A DNA stretch of 64,000 nucleotides. Origin: Hoeflea_A sp965204935. Lineage in GTDB: Bacteria; Pseudomonadota; Alphaproteobacteria; Rhizobiales; Rhizobiaceae. Position 1 is the first letter of the stretch; each line of letters starts with the position of its first letter. The translations under genes were made by a program, and so were the position numbers. Shown piece after piece: positions 45,405-53,471 of the stretch. The notes under the pieces are model-generated. The model was not told where the DNA came from, searched no databases, and saw nothing but the letters and a program-made list of their open reading frames with translations. The DNA lies in NCBI RefSeq assembly GCF_965204935.1, contig NZ_CBDBFO010000002.1, one strand, 5' to 3'.

Positions 45405-45584
45405 ATGGGACAATCTGGCGACAGCGTAAAACCCAAGTCATCTGCAGAGGCCCGGAAAGAGCGGCTGGCGGCGGAACTGCGCGCCAACCTGCAGCGCCGC
45501 AAGGGCCAGACCCGGGCAAGGCGCAAGGGTGCCATGGACGAGGCGGACGGGCTGCCGGGCTCGCAAGGGGACGAGCGGCCATAA
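45405..45584 (+). CDS. Small basic conserved protein upstream of murA
   Basis: The 59-aa protein (MGQSGDSVKPKSSAEARKER ...) is rich in Arg/Lys with the pattern RLAAELRANLQRRKGQ. I remember similar short ORFs immediately before murA in Rhizobiales. It is probably a cytosolic helical protein with no known function. The ATG at 45405 is chosen from the conserved length; an earlier in-frame start at 45363 would add 14 residues. The 240 bp between tRNA-Thr and this gene hold nothing I can support. Confidence 0.6.
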   Translation: MGQSGDSVKPKSSAEARKERLAAELRANLQRRKGQTRARRKGAMDEADGLPGSQGDERP

Positions 45585-45635
45585 CCGTTTAGGCTGTCGC
45601 AACGAAGAGAGGCGGGCGAAACGCCCGGGATGTGC

Positions 45636-46925
45636 ATGGATCGTATCAGAATTGTCGGCGGCGAGAACCTCAACGGCGTCATCCCGATCTCCGGCGCCAA
45701 GAACGCGGCGCTGCCGCTGATGATCGCTTCGCTCCTGACCGACGATACGCTGACGCTCGAGAACGTGCCGCATCTCGCCGATGTCGAGCAGCTCATTCGC
45801 ATCCTCGGCAATCACGGCGTCGACTATTCGGTGAACGGTCGCCGCCAGGCGCAGGACCGCGGCTATTCGCGCACCATCCATTTCACCGCCCGCGACATCG
45901 TCGACACCACCGCGCCCTATGAGCTTGTCTCGAAGATGCGCGCCAGTTTCTGGGTCATCGGACCGCTGATCGCACGCATGGGCGAGGCCCGCGTCTCGCT
46001 GCCCGGCGGCTGCGCCATCGGCACACGGCCCGTCGACCTTTTCATCGACGGTCTGAAGGCGCTCGGCGTCGAGATCGATATCGACGGCGGATATGTGAAC
46101 GCCCGCGCGCCGAAGGGCATCCAGGGCGGCACTTATGAGTTTCCGAAAGTCTCCGTCGGCGCCACCCATGTCATCATGATGGCGGCGACACTCGCCAACG
46201 GCACGGTCGAGATCCGCAACGCGGCCCGCGAGCCGGAGGTCGAGAACCTCGCTCAGTGCCTCAACGCCATGGGCGCGCGCATCTCGGGCGCCGGCTCCGA
46301 GACGATCATCGTCGAGGGCGTCGGCTCGCTTTCGGGCGCGCGCCACCGGGTTCTGCCCGACCGCATCGAGACCGGCACCTACGCCATGGCCGTGGCGATG
46401 GCCGGCGGCGACGTCGTGCTCGAAGATACCAGCGCCAGCCTGCTTGAAAGCGCGCTCGACACGCTGCGCGCCGCGGGCGCCGAGATCAATGCGACCAATT
46501 CCGGCATCCATGTGCGCCGCAACGGCTCCGGCCTCGAGCCGGTCGATGTCACCACCGACCCGTTCCCCGGCTTTCCGACCGACCTGCAGGCGCAGTTCAT
46601 GGCTTTGATGACCAAGGCCAAGGGCACCTCGCACATCACCGAAACGATCTTCGAGAACCGCTTTATGCATGTGCAGGAGCTTGCCCGCCTCGGCGCAGAT
46701 ATTGCGCTGTCCGGCCAGACCGCCACGGTGCGCGGCGTCGACCAGCTCAAGGGCGCACAGGTCATGGCGACCGATCTGCGCGCCTCCGTGTCGCTGGTGA
46801 TTGCCGGCCTTGCCGCCGAAGGCGAGACGGTTGTCAACCGCGTCTACCATCTCGACCGCGGCTTCGAGCGGCTGGAAGAAAAGCTGACGCGCTGCGGCGC
46901 CACAGTCGAGCGCCTGAGTTCCTGA
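45636..46925 (+). CDS. murA: UDP-N-acetylglucosamine 1-carboxyvinyltransferase
   Basis: The 429-aa enzyme catalyses the first committed step of peptidoglycan synthesis, adding enolpyruvate from PEP to UDP-GlcNAc. The start MDRIRIVGGENLNGVIPISG with SGAKNAALP (lysine and asparagine of the substrate site) and the PEP-binding cysteine in LPGGCAIGTRPVDLF (fosfomycin target) are present. DVTTDPFPGFPTDLQAQ near residue 305 is the family's conserved aspartate region. ATG 45636 gives the family's usual N-terminus; ATG 45630 is two codons earlier. It heads a plus-strand housekeeping block. Confidence 0.97.
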   Translation: MDRIRIVGGENLNGVIPISGAKNAALPLMIASLLTDDTLTLENVPHLADVEQLIRILGNHGVDYSVNGRRQAQDRGYSRTIHFTARDIVDTTAPYELVSKMRASFWVIGPLIARMGEARVSLPGGCAIGTRPVDLFIDGLKALGVEIDIDGGYVNARAPKGIQGGTYEFPKVSVGATHVIMMAATLANGTVEIRNAAREPEVENLAQCLNAMGARISGAGSETIIVEGVGSLSGARHRVLPDRIETGTYAMAVAMAGGDVVLEDTSASLLESALDTLRAAGAEINATNSGIHVRRNGSGLEPVDVTTDPFPGFPTDLQAQFMALMTKAKGTSHITETIFENRFMHVQELARLGADIALSGQTATVRGVDQLKGAQVMATDLRASVSLVIAGLAAEGETVVNRVYHLDRGFERLEEKLTRCGATVERLSS

Positions 46926-47026
46926 GGGCGTTTGCCCAACAAGGCAATTGCGCCTTCCGGCAACAATCATTATCTAACCTGCTGAGAAAGCCGCCCGGTG
47001 GGCTGGCGGCAGGCAAAGGGCCGTTC

Positions 47027-47473
47027 ATGGAACTGTTGAAACTCGTGGCGCTGGACAAGGAAGACCTGTCCATCATCTCAGCCTATATGCAGGACGCGGT
47101 GTTCAAGACCGCCGATCTGAACTACAGCGCCCGCGACAAGCAGTTCGCGCTGGTCGGCAACCGTTTCGTCTGGGAAGACAGCGGCGGCAAGCGCAAGCGC
47201 AGCTATGAGCGCCGCCGCACCGCGCTGCATTTCAACCGCGCCAGCCAGGTGCGCTCGCGCGGCTTCAGGCGCAGCGATGACGATGCCGTCCTGTCGCTGC
47301 TGGCGGTCAATTTCGTGCCCGGCGAGGCGGAGCCAGCGGGCCGCATCGAGCTGATCTTTTCCGGCGATGCGGCAATCGAGTTCGACGTCGAATGCGTCGA
47401 GGCGCAGTTGAGCGATCTCGGCGCCGCCTGGGAAACTGGCTTCCGCCCGGCGCATCCGCTGTCGGACGTGTGA
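47027..47473 (+). CDS. DUF2948-family protein
   Basis: The 148-aa protein begins MELLKLVALDKEDLSIISAY and has the DUF2948 features AVFKTADLNYSARDKQFALV and YERRRTALHFNRASQVRSRG. It is a cytosolic alphaproteobacterial protein of unknown function, regularly encoded between murA and hisD. It lies 101 bp after murA and 43 bp before hisD and is probably co-transcribed. Confidence 0.9.
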   Translation: MELLKLVALDKEDLSIISAYMQDAVFKTADLNYSARDKQFALVGNRFVWEDSGGKRKRSYERRRTALHFNRASQVRSRGFRRSDDDAVLSLLAVNFVPGEAEPAGRIELIFSGDAAIEFDVECVEAQLSDLGAAWETGFRPAHPLSDV

Positions 47474-47516
47474 CGCCCAGGCACTATAAGACTTTCGCGG
47501 CGGCAGGAGAGCTGAT

Positions 47517-48809
47517 TTGGCCCGCAGACTGAACCTTCAAGACAGCGGCTTTGCCGAGGCGTTCGACGCGCTTCTGGCGATGAAGCGCGAGGTCTCGCAG
47601 GATGTCGCCGACGTGGTCGCGAAGATCATCGCGGACGTTCAGGCGCGCGGCGATGCGGCGCTGATCGATTATACGAAGAAATTCGACCGTGTGGATCTCG
47701 GGCAGGCGGGCATGGCCGTCACGGCCGCCGAGATCGATGCCGCGATGGACAAGGTCGATGCCGAAACGCTCGATGCCCTGAAGCTCGCCCATGACCGGAT
47801 CCAAAGCCACCACGCGCGGCAAATGCCGAAGGACGATTTCTACGAGGACGCGCTCGGCGTCGGACTCGGCTCGCGCTGGACCGCGATCGAGGCGGTCGGC
47901 CTTTACGTGCCGGGCGGGCTTGCGAGCTATCCAAGCTCCGTGTTGATGAATGCCGTGCCGGCGCGGGTCGCAGGTGTCGAGCGCATCGTCATGGCCGTGC
48001 CGTGCCCGGACGGGGCGCTCAACCCGCTGGTGCTCGTCGCCGCGAAGCTGGCCGGCGTCTCGGAGATCTACCGCATCGGCGGTGCGCAGGCCGTCGCGGC
48101 GCTGGCCTTCGGAACCGAGACCATCGCGCCCGTCGCCAAGATCGTCGGCCCGGGCAATGCCTATGTTGCCGCCGCCAAGAAACAGGTCTTCGGCACCGTC
48201 GGCATCGACATGATCGCCGGTCCCTCCGAGGTGCTGGTGCTGGCGGATGAAAACAACAATGCCGACTGGATCGCCGCCGACCTGCTCGCCCAGGCCGAGC
48301 ATGACGAGGCGGCGCAGTCGATCCTCATCACCGACAGCGCGGGTTTTGCCGATGCGGTGGAAACGGCGGTCGCCAGCCAGCTCAAGACGCTCACCCGCGC
48401 CGAGATCGCCGGCGCCAGCTGGCGCGACTACGGTGCGACGATCATCGTCCCGGACTTTCCGGCCGCCATGCCGCTGGTCAACCGCCTGGCGCCCGAGCAC
48501 CTGGAGCTTGCCGTCGACGATCCCGACGCGCTGCTGCCGCTTGTCCGCAATGCCGGCGCCATCTTCATCGGCCGCCACACGCCGGAAGTCATCGGCGACT
48601 ATGTCGGCGGCTCCAACCATGTGCTGCCGACCGCCCGTTCGGCGCGTTTTTCGTCCGGTCTTTCCGTGCTCGATTATGTCAAGCGCACTTCGGTGCTGCG
48701 GCTGGATGCCGATCAACTCGAGAAACTCGGGCCGGCGGCGGTGGCGCTGGCGAAGGCCGAGGGCCTTGACGCCCATGCCCGCTCTGTTGCAATTCGGATG
48801 AACAGGTAG
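47517..48809 (+). CDS. hisD: Histidinol dehydrogenase
   Basis: The 430-aa enzyme catalyses the last two steps of histidine synthesis, oxidising histidinol to histidine with 2 NAD+. Recognisable stretches are VGLYVPGGLASYPSSVLMNAVPA, GGAQAVAALAFGTETI, VGPGNAYVAAAKKQVFG, DMIAGPSEVLVLAD, the zinc ligands in LLAQAEHDEAAQSIL, and the catalytic glutamate/histidine in RLAPEHLEL. The start is TTG 47517 after AGGAGA. UPF0262 and phosphatase genes follow in the order seen in Brucella and rhizobia. Confidence 0.97.
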   Translation: MARRLNLQDSGFAEAFDALLAMKREVSQDVADVVAKIIADVQARGDAALIDYTKKFDRVDLGQAGMAVTAAEIDAAMDKVDAETLDALKLAHDRIQSHHARQMPKDDFYEDALGVGLGSRWTAIEAVGLYVPGGLASYPSSVLMNAVPARVAGVERIVMAVPCPDGALNPLVLVAAKLAGVSEIYRIGGAQAVAALAFGTETIAPVAKIVGPGNAYVAAAKKQVFGTVGIDMIAGPSEVLVLADENNNADWIAADLLAQAEHDEAAQSILITDSAGFADAVETAVASQLKTLTRAEIAGASWRDYGATIIVPDFPAAMPLVNRLAPEHLELAVDDPDALLPLVRNAGAIFIGRHTPEVIGDYVGGSNHVLPTARSARFSSGLSVLDYVKRTSVLRLDADQLEKLGPAAVALAKAEGLDAHARSVAIRMNR

Positions 48810-48901
48810 GATTTGGCCGGGCTGCGCCTTGAAAGGCGGGCCCGACAGCGCCGCAAAGTCCGGGCGGGAGGCCGGCAAGCGGTTCAGGAGCACGCTTTGC
48901 C

Positions 48902-49378
48902 ATGGCTGATGCCGGCGCATTCAGGCTTTCTAACGTAACGCTCGATGATTCCATCGGCCGTTCGACACCCGATGTCGAGCACGAGCGGGCCGTCGCCATC
49001 TTCGATCTCATCGAGGAAAACAGCTTTCAGCCGGTCGGCCATGACGGCGGACCCTACAAGCTCAAGCTCTCGCTGGTCGATTCCAAGCTTGTCTTCCACA
49101 TCACCGGCCAGGACGATCAGCAGGTCGCCACCCACATACTGTCGCTGACGCCGTTTCGCCGCATCGTCAAGGACTACTTCATGATCTGCGAGAGCTATTA
49201 CGAGGCGATCCGCTCCTCGACGCCGAGCCAGATCGAGGCGATCGACATGGGCCGGCGCGGTATCCACAATGAGGGTTCGCAGACGCTGATGGACCGTCTC
49301 GACGGCAAGATTACCATCGATTTCGATACCGCCCGCCGGCTTTTCACGCTGGTCTGCGTGTTGCACTGGCGCGGCTGA
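48902..49378 (+). CDS. UPF0262-family protein
   Basis: The 158-aa protein matches UPF0262: LSNVTLDDSIGRSTPDVEHE near the N-terminus, YKLKLSLVDSKLVFHI, LTPFRRIVKDYFMICESYYE and the closing LFTLVCVLHWRG. Function is unknown. The family is restricted to alphaproteobacteria and conserved next to hisD, which supports the taxonomic call. The phosphatase-like gene starts within 3 bp of its stop. Confidence 0.93.
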   Translation: MADAGAFRLSNVTLDDSIGRSTPDVEHERAVAIFDLIEENSFQPVGHDGGPYKLKLSLVDSKLVFHITGQDDQQVATHILSLTPFRRIVKDYFMICESYYEAIRSSTPSQIEAIDMGRRGIHNEGSQTLMDRLDGKITIDFDTARRLFTLVCVLHWRG

Positions 49379-49380
49379 TC

Positions 49381-49845
49381 TTGGCGCCGGAACCGGACAT
49401 CGCGGCAGACAAACCGGGCGGCGCCCCGACATCGGTTCTTTTCATGTGCGGCATGAATTCCATCCGCTCGCCCATGGCCGAGCTGCTGGCACGCCGCTAC
49501 CTGCCGCGCGGCACCTTCATCGCCTCCGCCGGCGTGCGCCCCGGCGAGCGTGATCCCTTTGTCGACGTGGTGCTGGAGGAAATCGGGCTCGACCTTGGCC
49601 AACGCCAGCCGCGTATGCTGGACGAGCTCGAGGACGACTATTTCGATCTCATCGTCTCGCTGGCGCCGGAAGCCCACCACCGCGCCCTGGAGATGACCCG
49701 CTCGGCCGCCGTCGAGGCGGTTTACTGGCCGACGCCCGATCCGACGGTCGCCACCGGCACCCGCGATCAGATCGTTGCCGCCTATCGCAGCGTGCGCGAC
49801 CACATCGACATGATGTTGAAAAAACGCTTTGCCGGCGACAAATAG
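49381..49845 (+). CDS. Low-molecular-weight phosphotyrosine phosphatase-like protein
   Basis: The 154-aa protein starts at TTG 49381, almost abutting UPF0262. It has the P-loop C23-GMNSI-R29 (CX5R followed by S) of low-molecular-weight phosphatases and arsenate reductases. The DPT stretch (WPTPDPTVATG, about residue 120) supplies the general acid. A second redox cysteine for arsenate reduction is not evident beside the P-loop, so phosphatase activity is more likely. It is a conserved neighbour of infA in this order. Confidence 0.85.
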   Translation: MAPEPDIAADKPGGAPTSVLFMCGMNSIRSPMAELLARRYLPRGTFIASAGVRPGERDPFVDVVLEEIGLDLGQRQPRMLDELEDDYFDLIVSLAPEAHHRALEMTRSAAVEAVYWPTPDPTVATGTRDQIVAAYRSVRDHIDMMLKKRFAGDK

Positions 49846-49993
49846 GGGCGCCGCGTGGAAAAACCGCCCTTAGCGGCAAGAATTGAGACAACGGCGCGCA
49901 ATTGTGTTCACAAACCGCAGGCGATTGTGTAGGTTCCCGCGCAACCGGGGCGGCGCGCCCGCCCGAGTACTGTAACAGGATGACATTGACTTT

Positions 49994-50212
49994 ATGGCTA
50001 AGGAAGAAGTCCTCGAATTTCCGGGCGTCGTGACCGAATTGCTGCCCAATGCGACGTTCCGGGTGAAACTGGAAAACGAGCATGAAATCATCGCCCACAC
50101 CGCAGGCCGCATGCGCAAGAACCGCATCCGTGTGCTCGCGGGCGACAAGGTGCTTGTCGAGATGACGCCCTATGATCTGACCAAGGGCCGCATCACCTAC
50201 CGTTTCAAATAA
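49994..50212 (+). CDS. infA: Translation initiation factor IF-1
   Basis: The 72-aa OB-fold protein (MAKEEVLEFPGVVTELLPNA, MRKNRIRVLAGDKV, MTPYDLTKGRITYRFK) is the complete, canonical length of IF-1, which binds the ribosomal A site during initiation. AGGA precedes the ATG. The 148-bp leader before it likely contains its own promoter, but I could not place the boxes with confidence. Confidence 0.98.
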   Translation: MAKEEVLEFPGVVTELLPNATFRVKLENEHEIIAHTAGRMRKNRIRVLAGDKVLVEMTPYDLTKGRITYRFK

Positions 50213-50245
50213 GCCGGCCGCTTCCGCGCTGAAAAAGATGGTCCG

Positions 50246-50884
50246 ATGGTCCTGCCGCACAAGCTCATATTGGCCTCAGGTTCGCCGCGCAGGCTCGAAC
50301 TGCTGAGACAGGCCGGCATAGAACCCGATCATCTGATGCCCACCGATGTCGATGAAACGCCGCGCCGCGCCGAGCATCCGCGCACGCTGGCCCGGCGGCT
50401 TTCGCGCGAAAAGGCCGATGCCGCGCGAAAAGCCCTGAAGGGCGATCCGCAATGGCCGAACCGGTTCATCCTCTCCGCTGACACGGTTGTCGCGAGAGGC
50501 CGGCGCGTGCTCGACAAGACCGAACTCGTCAACGAGGCCTCCAGCGCGCTGTACATGCTCTCCGGCCGCACCCACAAGGTTTATACCGGCATCTGCCTCA
50601 TCACCCCCAATGACGGCTTTCGCCAGAAGGTCGTCGAAACGCGGGTGCGGTTCAAGCGGCTGTCGCGCATGGAGGTCGAGAGCTATCTCGCCTCCGGCGA
50701 ATGGCGCGACAAGGCCGGTGGCTATGCCATCCAGGGTCTTGCAGGCACCTTCATCGCCAAGCTGGTCGGCTCCTATACCAACGTGGTCGGACTGCCGCTG
50801 CTCGAGACCGTCAATCTGCTGACCGGCGAGGGCTATGATGTGCATGCCGGCTGGCTGGAACCGGAGCGGAGCGCCGCCCAATGA
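50246..50884 (+). CDS. maf: Maf-family nucleotide pyrophosphatase
   Basis: The 212-aa protein has the Maf signature LILASGSPRRLELLRQAGI at residues about 7-25, EKADAARKAL, the catalytic aspartate region ILSADTVVARGRRVLDKTE and GGYAIQGLAGTFIAKLVGSY. These enzymes hydrolyse noncanonical or dTTP/UTP nucleotides and affect septum formation. Its stop overlaps the yacG start (ATGA), and infA ends 33 bp upstream. Confidence 0.95.
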   Translation: MVLPHKLILASGSPRRLELLRQAGIEPDHLMPTDVDETPRRAEHPRTLARRLSREKADAARKALKGDPQWPNRFILSADTVVARGRRVLDKTELVNEASSALYMLSGRTHKVYTGICLITPNDGFRQKVVETRVRFKRLSRMEVESYLASGEWRDKAGGYAIQGLAGTFIAKLVGSYTNVVGLPLLETVNLLTGEGYDVHAGWLEPERSAAQ

Positions 50885-51081
50885 GCGAGAACGGCAATGT
50901 CGAACCGTTGCGCCCGGCGCGCCCGTGTCCCGAATGCGGCCGGCCCTCGACGCGCAAGAGCTATCCCTTCTGCTCGGACCGCTGCCGCAATGTCGATCTG
51001 CAGCGCTGGCTGACCGGCTCGTATGCCATTCCGGTGACCGAGGAAGAAGAGAATCTCAAGCCTTCCGAGGATGGCGACTAG
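50881..51081 (+). CDS. yacG: DNA gyrase inhibitor YacG (zinc ribbon)
   Basis: The 66-aa protein has the YacG zinc site C-PE-C (residues about 17-20) and FCSDRCRNVDLQRWL with C-x3-C, then the acidic tail TEEEENLKPSEDGD. It binds GyrB and restrains gyrase. Translation is coupled to maf through a 4-bp overlap. It is the last gene before tRNA-Phe. Confidence 0.95.
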   Translation: MSENGNVEPLRPARPCPECGRPSTRKSYPFCSDRCRNVDLQRWLTGSYAIPVTEEEENLKPSEDGD

Positions 51082-51220
51082 GCGCAGGTTTTGCCCGCTT
51101 GGGCGGCGCGCAAAAATCTATGACATTGGCATGAAATCGTCTGGACACGACAAAAGGACGTGATATAACCCGGCTCGCCTGACCGGAGCCACCAACGCTC
51201 GACGGTCCTTTCAAGGCGAT

Positions 51221-51296
<76 letters not shown>

Positions 51297-51505
51297 CTCT
51301 TTGACATTCCCCCGACATCGCACCGCAATCCTGGGCGATCGTGCCGACAACGGCCCGAGACCGCCTCATCAAAGCCTATGCCTGGCCGGATTTGACCAAT
51401 GTCGAACGACGCCGGCAAAGCACGCCAAATCGCTTTTCCCGCGTGGACCAGCCACGACAAGCCGGCTGAGTGAAACGGTGACGGATCAAATGTGATCACG
51501 AAGAA

Positions 51506-51535
51506 GATTATCAAAACCTATGGTTGATGATAATC
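51506..51535 (+). promoter_or_regulatory. A/T-rich inverted repeat upstream of the radical SAM gene
   Basis: GATTATCA (51506-51513) and TGATAATC (51528-51535) are a perfect 8-bp inverted repeat with 14 bases between, about 70 bp before the radical SAM start. It could be a regulator site. The rest of the 310-bp gap after tRNA-Phe shows nothing else I can support. Confidence 0.35.
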
Positions 51536-51606
51536 TACGGCAACTACCAAATAGCCTGGCGCGCGACGGTCGGAGCTTCCTGGAAGCGTAAACGGGGTCG
51601 GATGGC

Positions 51607-52593
51607 ATGCGGTATGAACTGGGAATGGATGAGTTTGAGGGCGTCTCTTCCGAGAACGCGGGCTCGACATTTTGCCCGAGACTCTGGAGCAGCGCCTTCA
51701 TCGTCGAAAACGGCGATGTCTATGGCTGCTGCCACTACCAGCCCTACAAGCTCGGTAATATCCACCAAAAGTCACTGAAGGACATCTGGAACGATGCCTC
51801 CGTGCAAAGGGCCCGCGCGCAGTCGCTCAACGGTAAACTTGCCTGCTACGCACACTGCAACCTGCTGGATGAAGCCGCCCGCAAGGCGCGGCCGACGGCC
51901 GATCAGGGATTGGCCACACCCTATGACAATCTGCGGCGCCTGAAGATCCTCTTCGGCGAGCTTTGCAACATCGCCTGCATCATGTGCTGGCAGGACCACA
52001 AGGCAAGGCATCAGCTTTCGCTCGATGTCATCAAGCAGCGGGTCGATTTCACCAATATCGACAAGATCGAGTTCCAGGGCGGCGAACCGCTTGCCATCAA
52101 GGAGTGCAAGAACGCCTATCTGTGGCTGACCGAGGAGATGGGCAAGAAGGTCAACTTCCTGACCAATGGCACGCTGGTATCCGAAGCCTGGGCGGAACGG
52201 ATCTGCAAGGGCTCCAAATGGCTGCATATCTCGTTCAATGGCGCCCGCCAAAAGACGGTGGAGCGCGTCAATTCGGGAGTCAAATACCAGAAGGTTCTGC
52301 AGTCGGTGGAAAGGCTGCTTGAAGCCCGCCAGCGACTGAAATCGAAGGTCCGGCTGGTCGGTCACTTCACGATCGTTCCGGAGAACGTCCGGGAGATCGC
52401 GCATTTCCCGGAATTTTGCGCAGAACTGGGCCTCGACGGCGTCGAATACGGATATGACCGCGATACCGTTCCAAAATGGATCCGCGAAAATGCCCGCGAA
52501 GTCGATGATATTCGACGCGCCGTCAAAGACATCGTTTCAAGGCCGCCGCTGGACATCAACACCAATCGGTTGATCCACCTCGGGATTCACTGA
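51607..52593 (+). CDS. Radical SAM protein with N-terminal SPASM/twitch-like domain
   Basis: The 328-aa protein has an auxiliary-cluster-like region first: C23, C41-C42, C80 and C84 in a context (CPRLWSSAFIVENGDVYGCC, then LGNIHQKSLKDIW) typical of SPASM/twitch domains. The radical SAM core follows, with C120-x3-C124-x2-C127 (LCNIACIMCW) and a GGEP motif (IEFQGGEPLAIKE). Most SPASM proteins have the reverse order. It should cleave SAM to a radical and act on a peptide or carbohydrate; the substrate is unknown. It is first in the plus-strand cluster of FemAB-like, ATP-grasp and flippase genes. Confidence 0.85.
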   Translation: MRYELGMDEFEGVSSENAGSTFCPRLWSSAFIVENGDVYGCCHYQPYKLGNIHQKSLKDIWNDASVQRARAQSLNGKLACYAHCNLLDEAARKARPTADQGLATPYDNLRRLKILFGELCNIACIMCWQDHKARHQLSLDVIKQRVDFTNIDKIEFQGGEPLAIKECKNAYLWLTEEMGKKVNFLTNGTLVSEAWAERICKGSKWLHISFNGARQKTVERVNSGVKYQKVLQSVERLLEARQRLKSKVRLVGHFTIVPENVREIAHFPEFCAELGLDGVEYGYDRDTVPKWIRENAREVDDIRRAVKDIVSRPPLDINTNRLIHLGIH

Positions 52594-53471
52594 CCCGGTC
52601 TTTGCCGGATGGTCCGCTGATTCTCCGCATTCTTCGGGCGGTTCGCGCGGCCTGAAACAAGGACGCACCGAAGGTTTCGCAGCGCATCCGCGGTTCGAAA
52701 AAGCACTGCTGAATCAAACCTCTGTCATTAACCAACAATTCGATACCACGTTTATTGAAATACCCCGCAATGCTACATTGTTGGCATAGCAGCACGTCCT
52801 GTAACGCGCTGCGAAGCGGTATTTTGAGAACGAATGGTGTTTTAGTGATGAGAGCGGCTGAAGGACGTCACGGTGCCCGCAAGGTAGCGTCATATGAACG
52901 TGACCGCGACCAATACTCTCTGGAATGTCTTGAAACACGGGCCGAACTGGATGGCTTTGAACATGAGTGGCGGCGCCTCGAGCAGCAATGCGCGGAACCG
53001 TTCATAGCGTTCCAGACAGCGGACTGGTGCCTGACCTGGATTCGCAGCCACCTTCACAACACGATGGCAAGGCCCGCCGAACCGCTTGTCTTTGTCCTGA
53101 GAAAAAACGGGGACGCCGTGCTTGTGTGGCCCACGATGAAGGTCCGCTCGAGGATCGGCATGCGTCTGCTCGTCAGCCTGACCTCGCCGCTCAGCCAGTA
53201 CAGCAATGTCGTGGTCGACCGCGACGTCGTTTCCAGCAAACTGGCTTCAAGGGCGCTCGGCGACGCCATCAAGTTCAGCAAGGTTGATGCCGCCGCGCTC
53301 GATGCAATCCCGGAGGGTTCCCTGCTGCAGAGCCTGACACGCAAGCGCGGCATACCGGAAATCTTCCATCAGGAGTCGGCGATCCTCGATATCGGCAGTC
53401 AGGAAGACATGACATCCTATCTCGCCGCACTGCCCAAGAAGACACGCCGGCAGCGCAACCAGCGCCGCAAC

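Noticed and set aside
45438..46970. 510-codon minus-strand ORF opposite murA
   Set aside because: Antisense to an essential, fully conserved gene, with biased composition and no recognisable domain. The same applies to 47484-48920 opposite hisD and 60033-61004 opposite the DMT transporter.
51089..51115. Terminator after yacG (TTTTGC ... GCAAAA with an internal GCCC/GGGC stem)
   Set aside because: The stem is interrupted by unpaired bases and is not followed by a clean T-run, so I did not list it as a feature.
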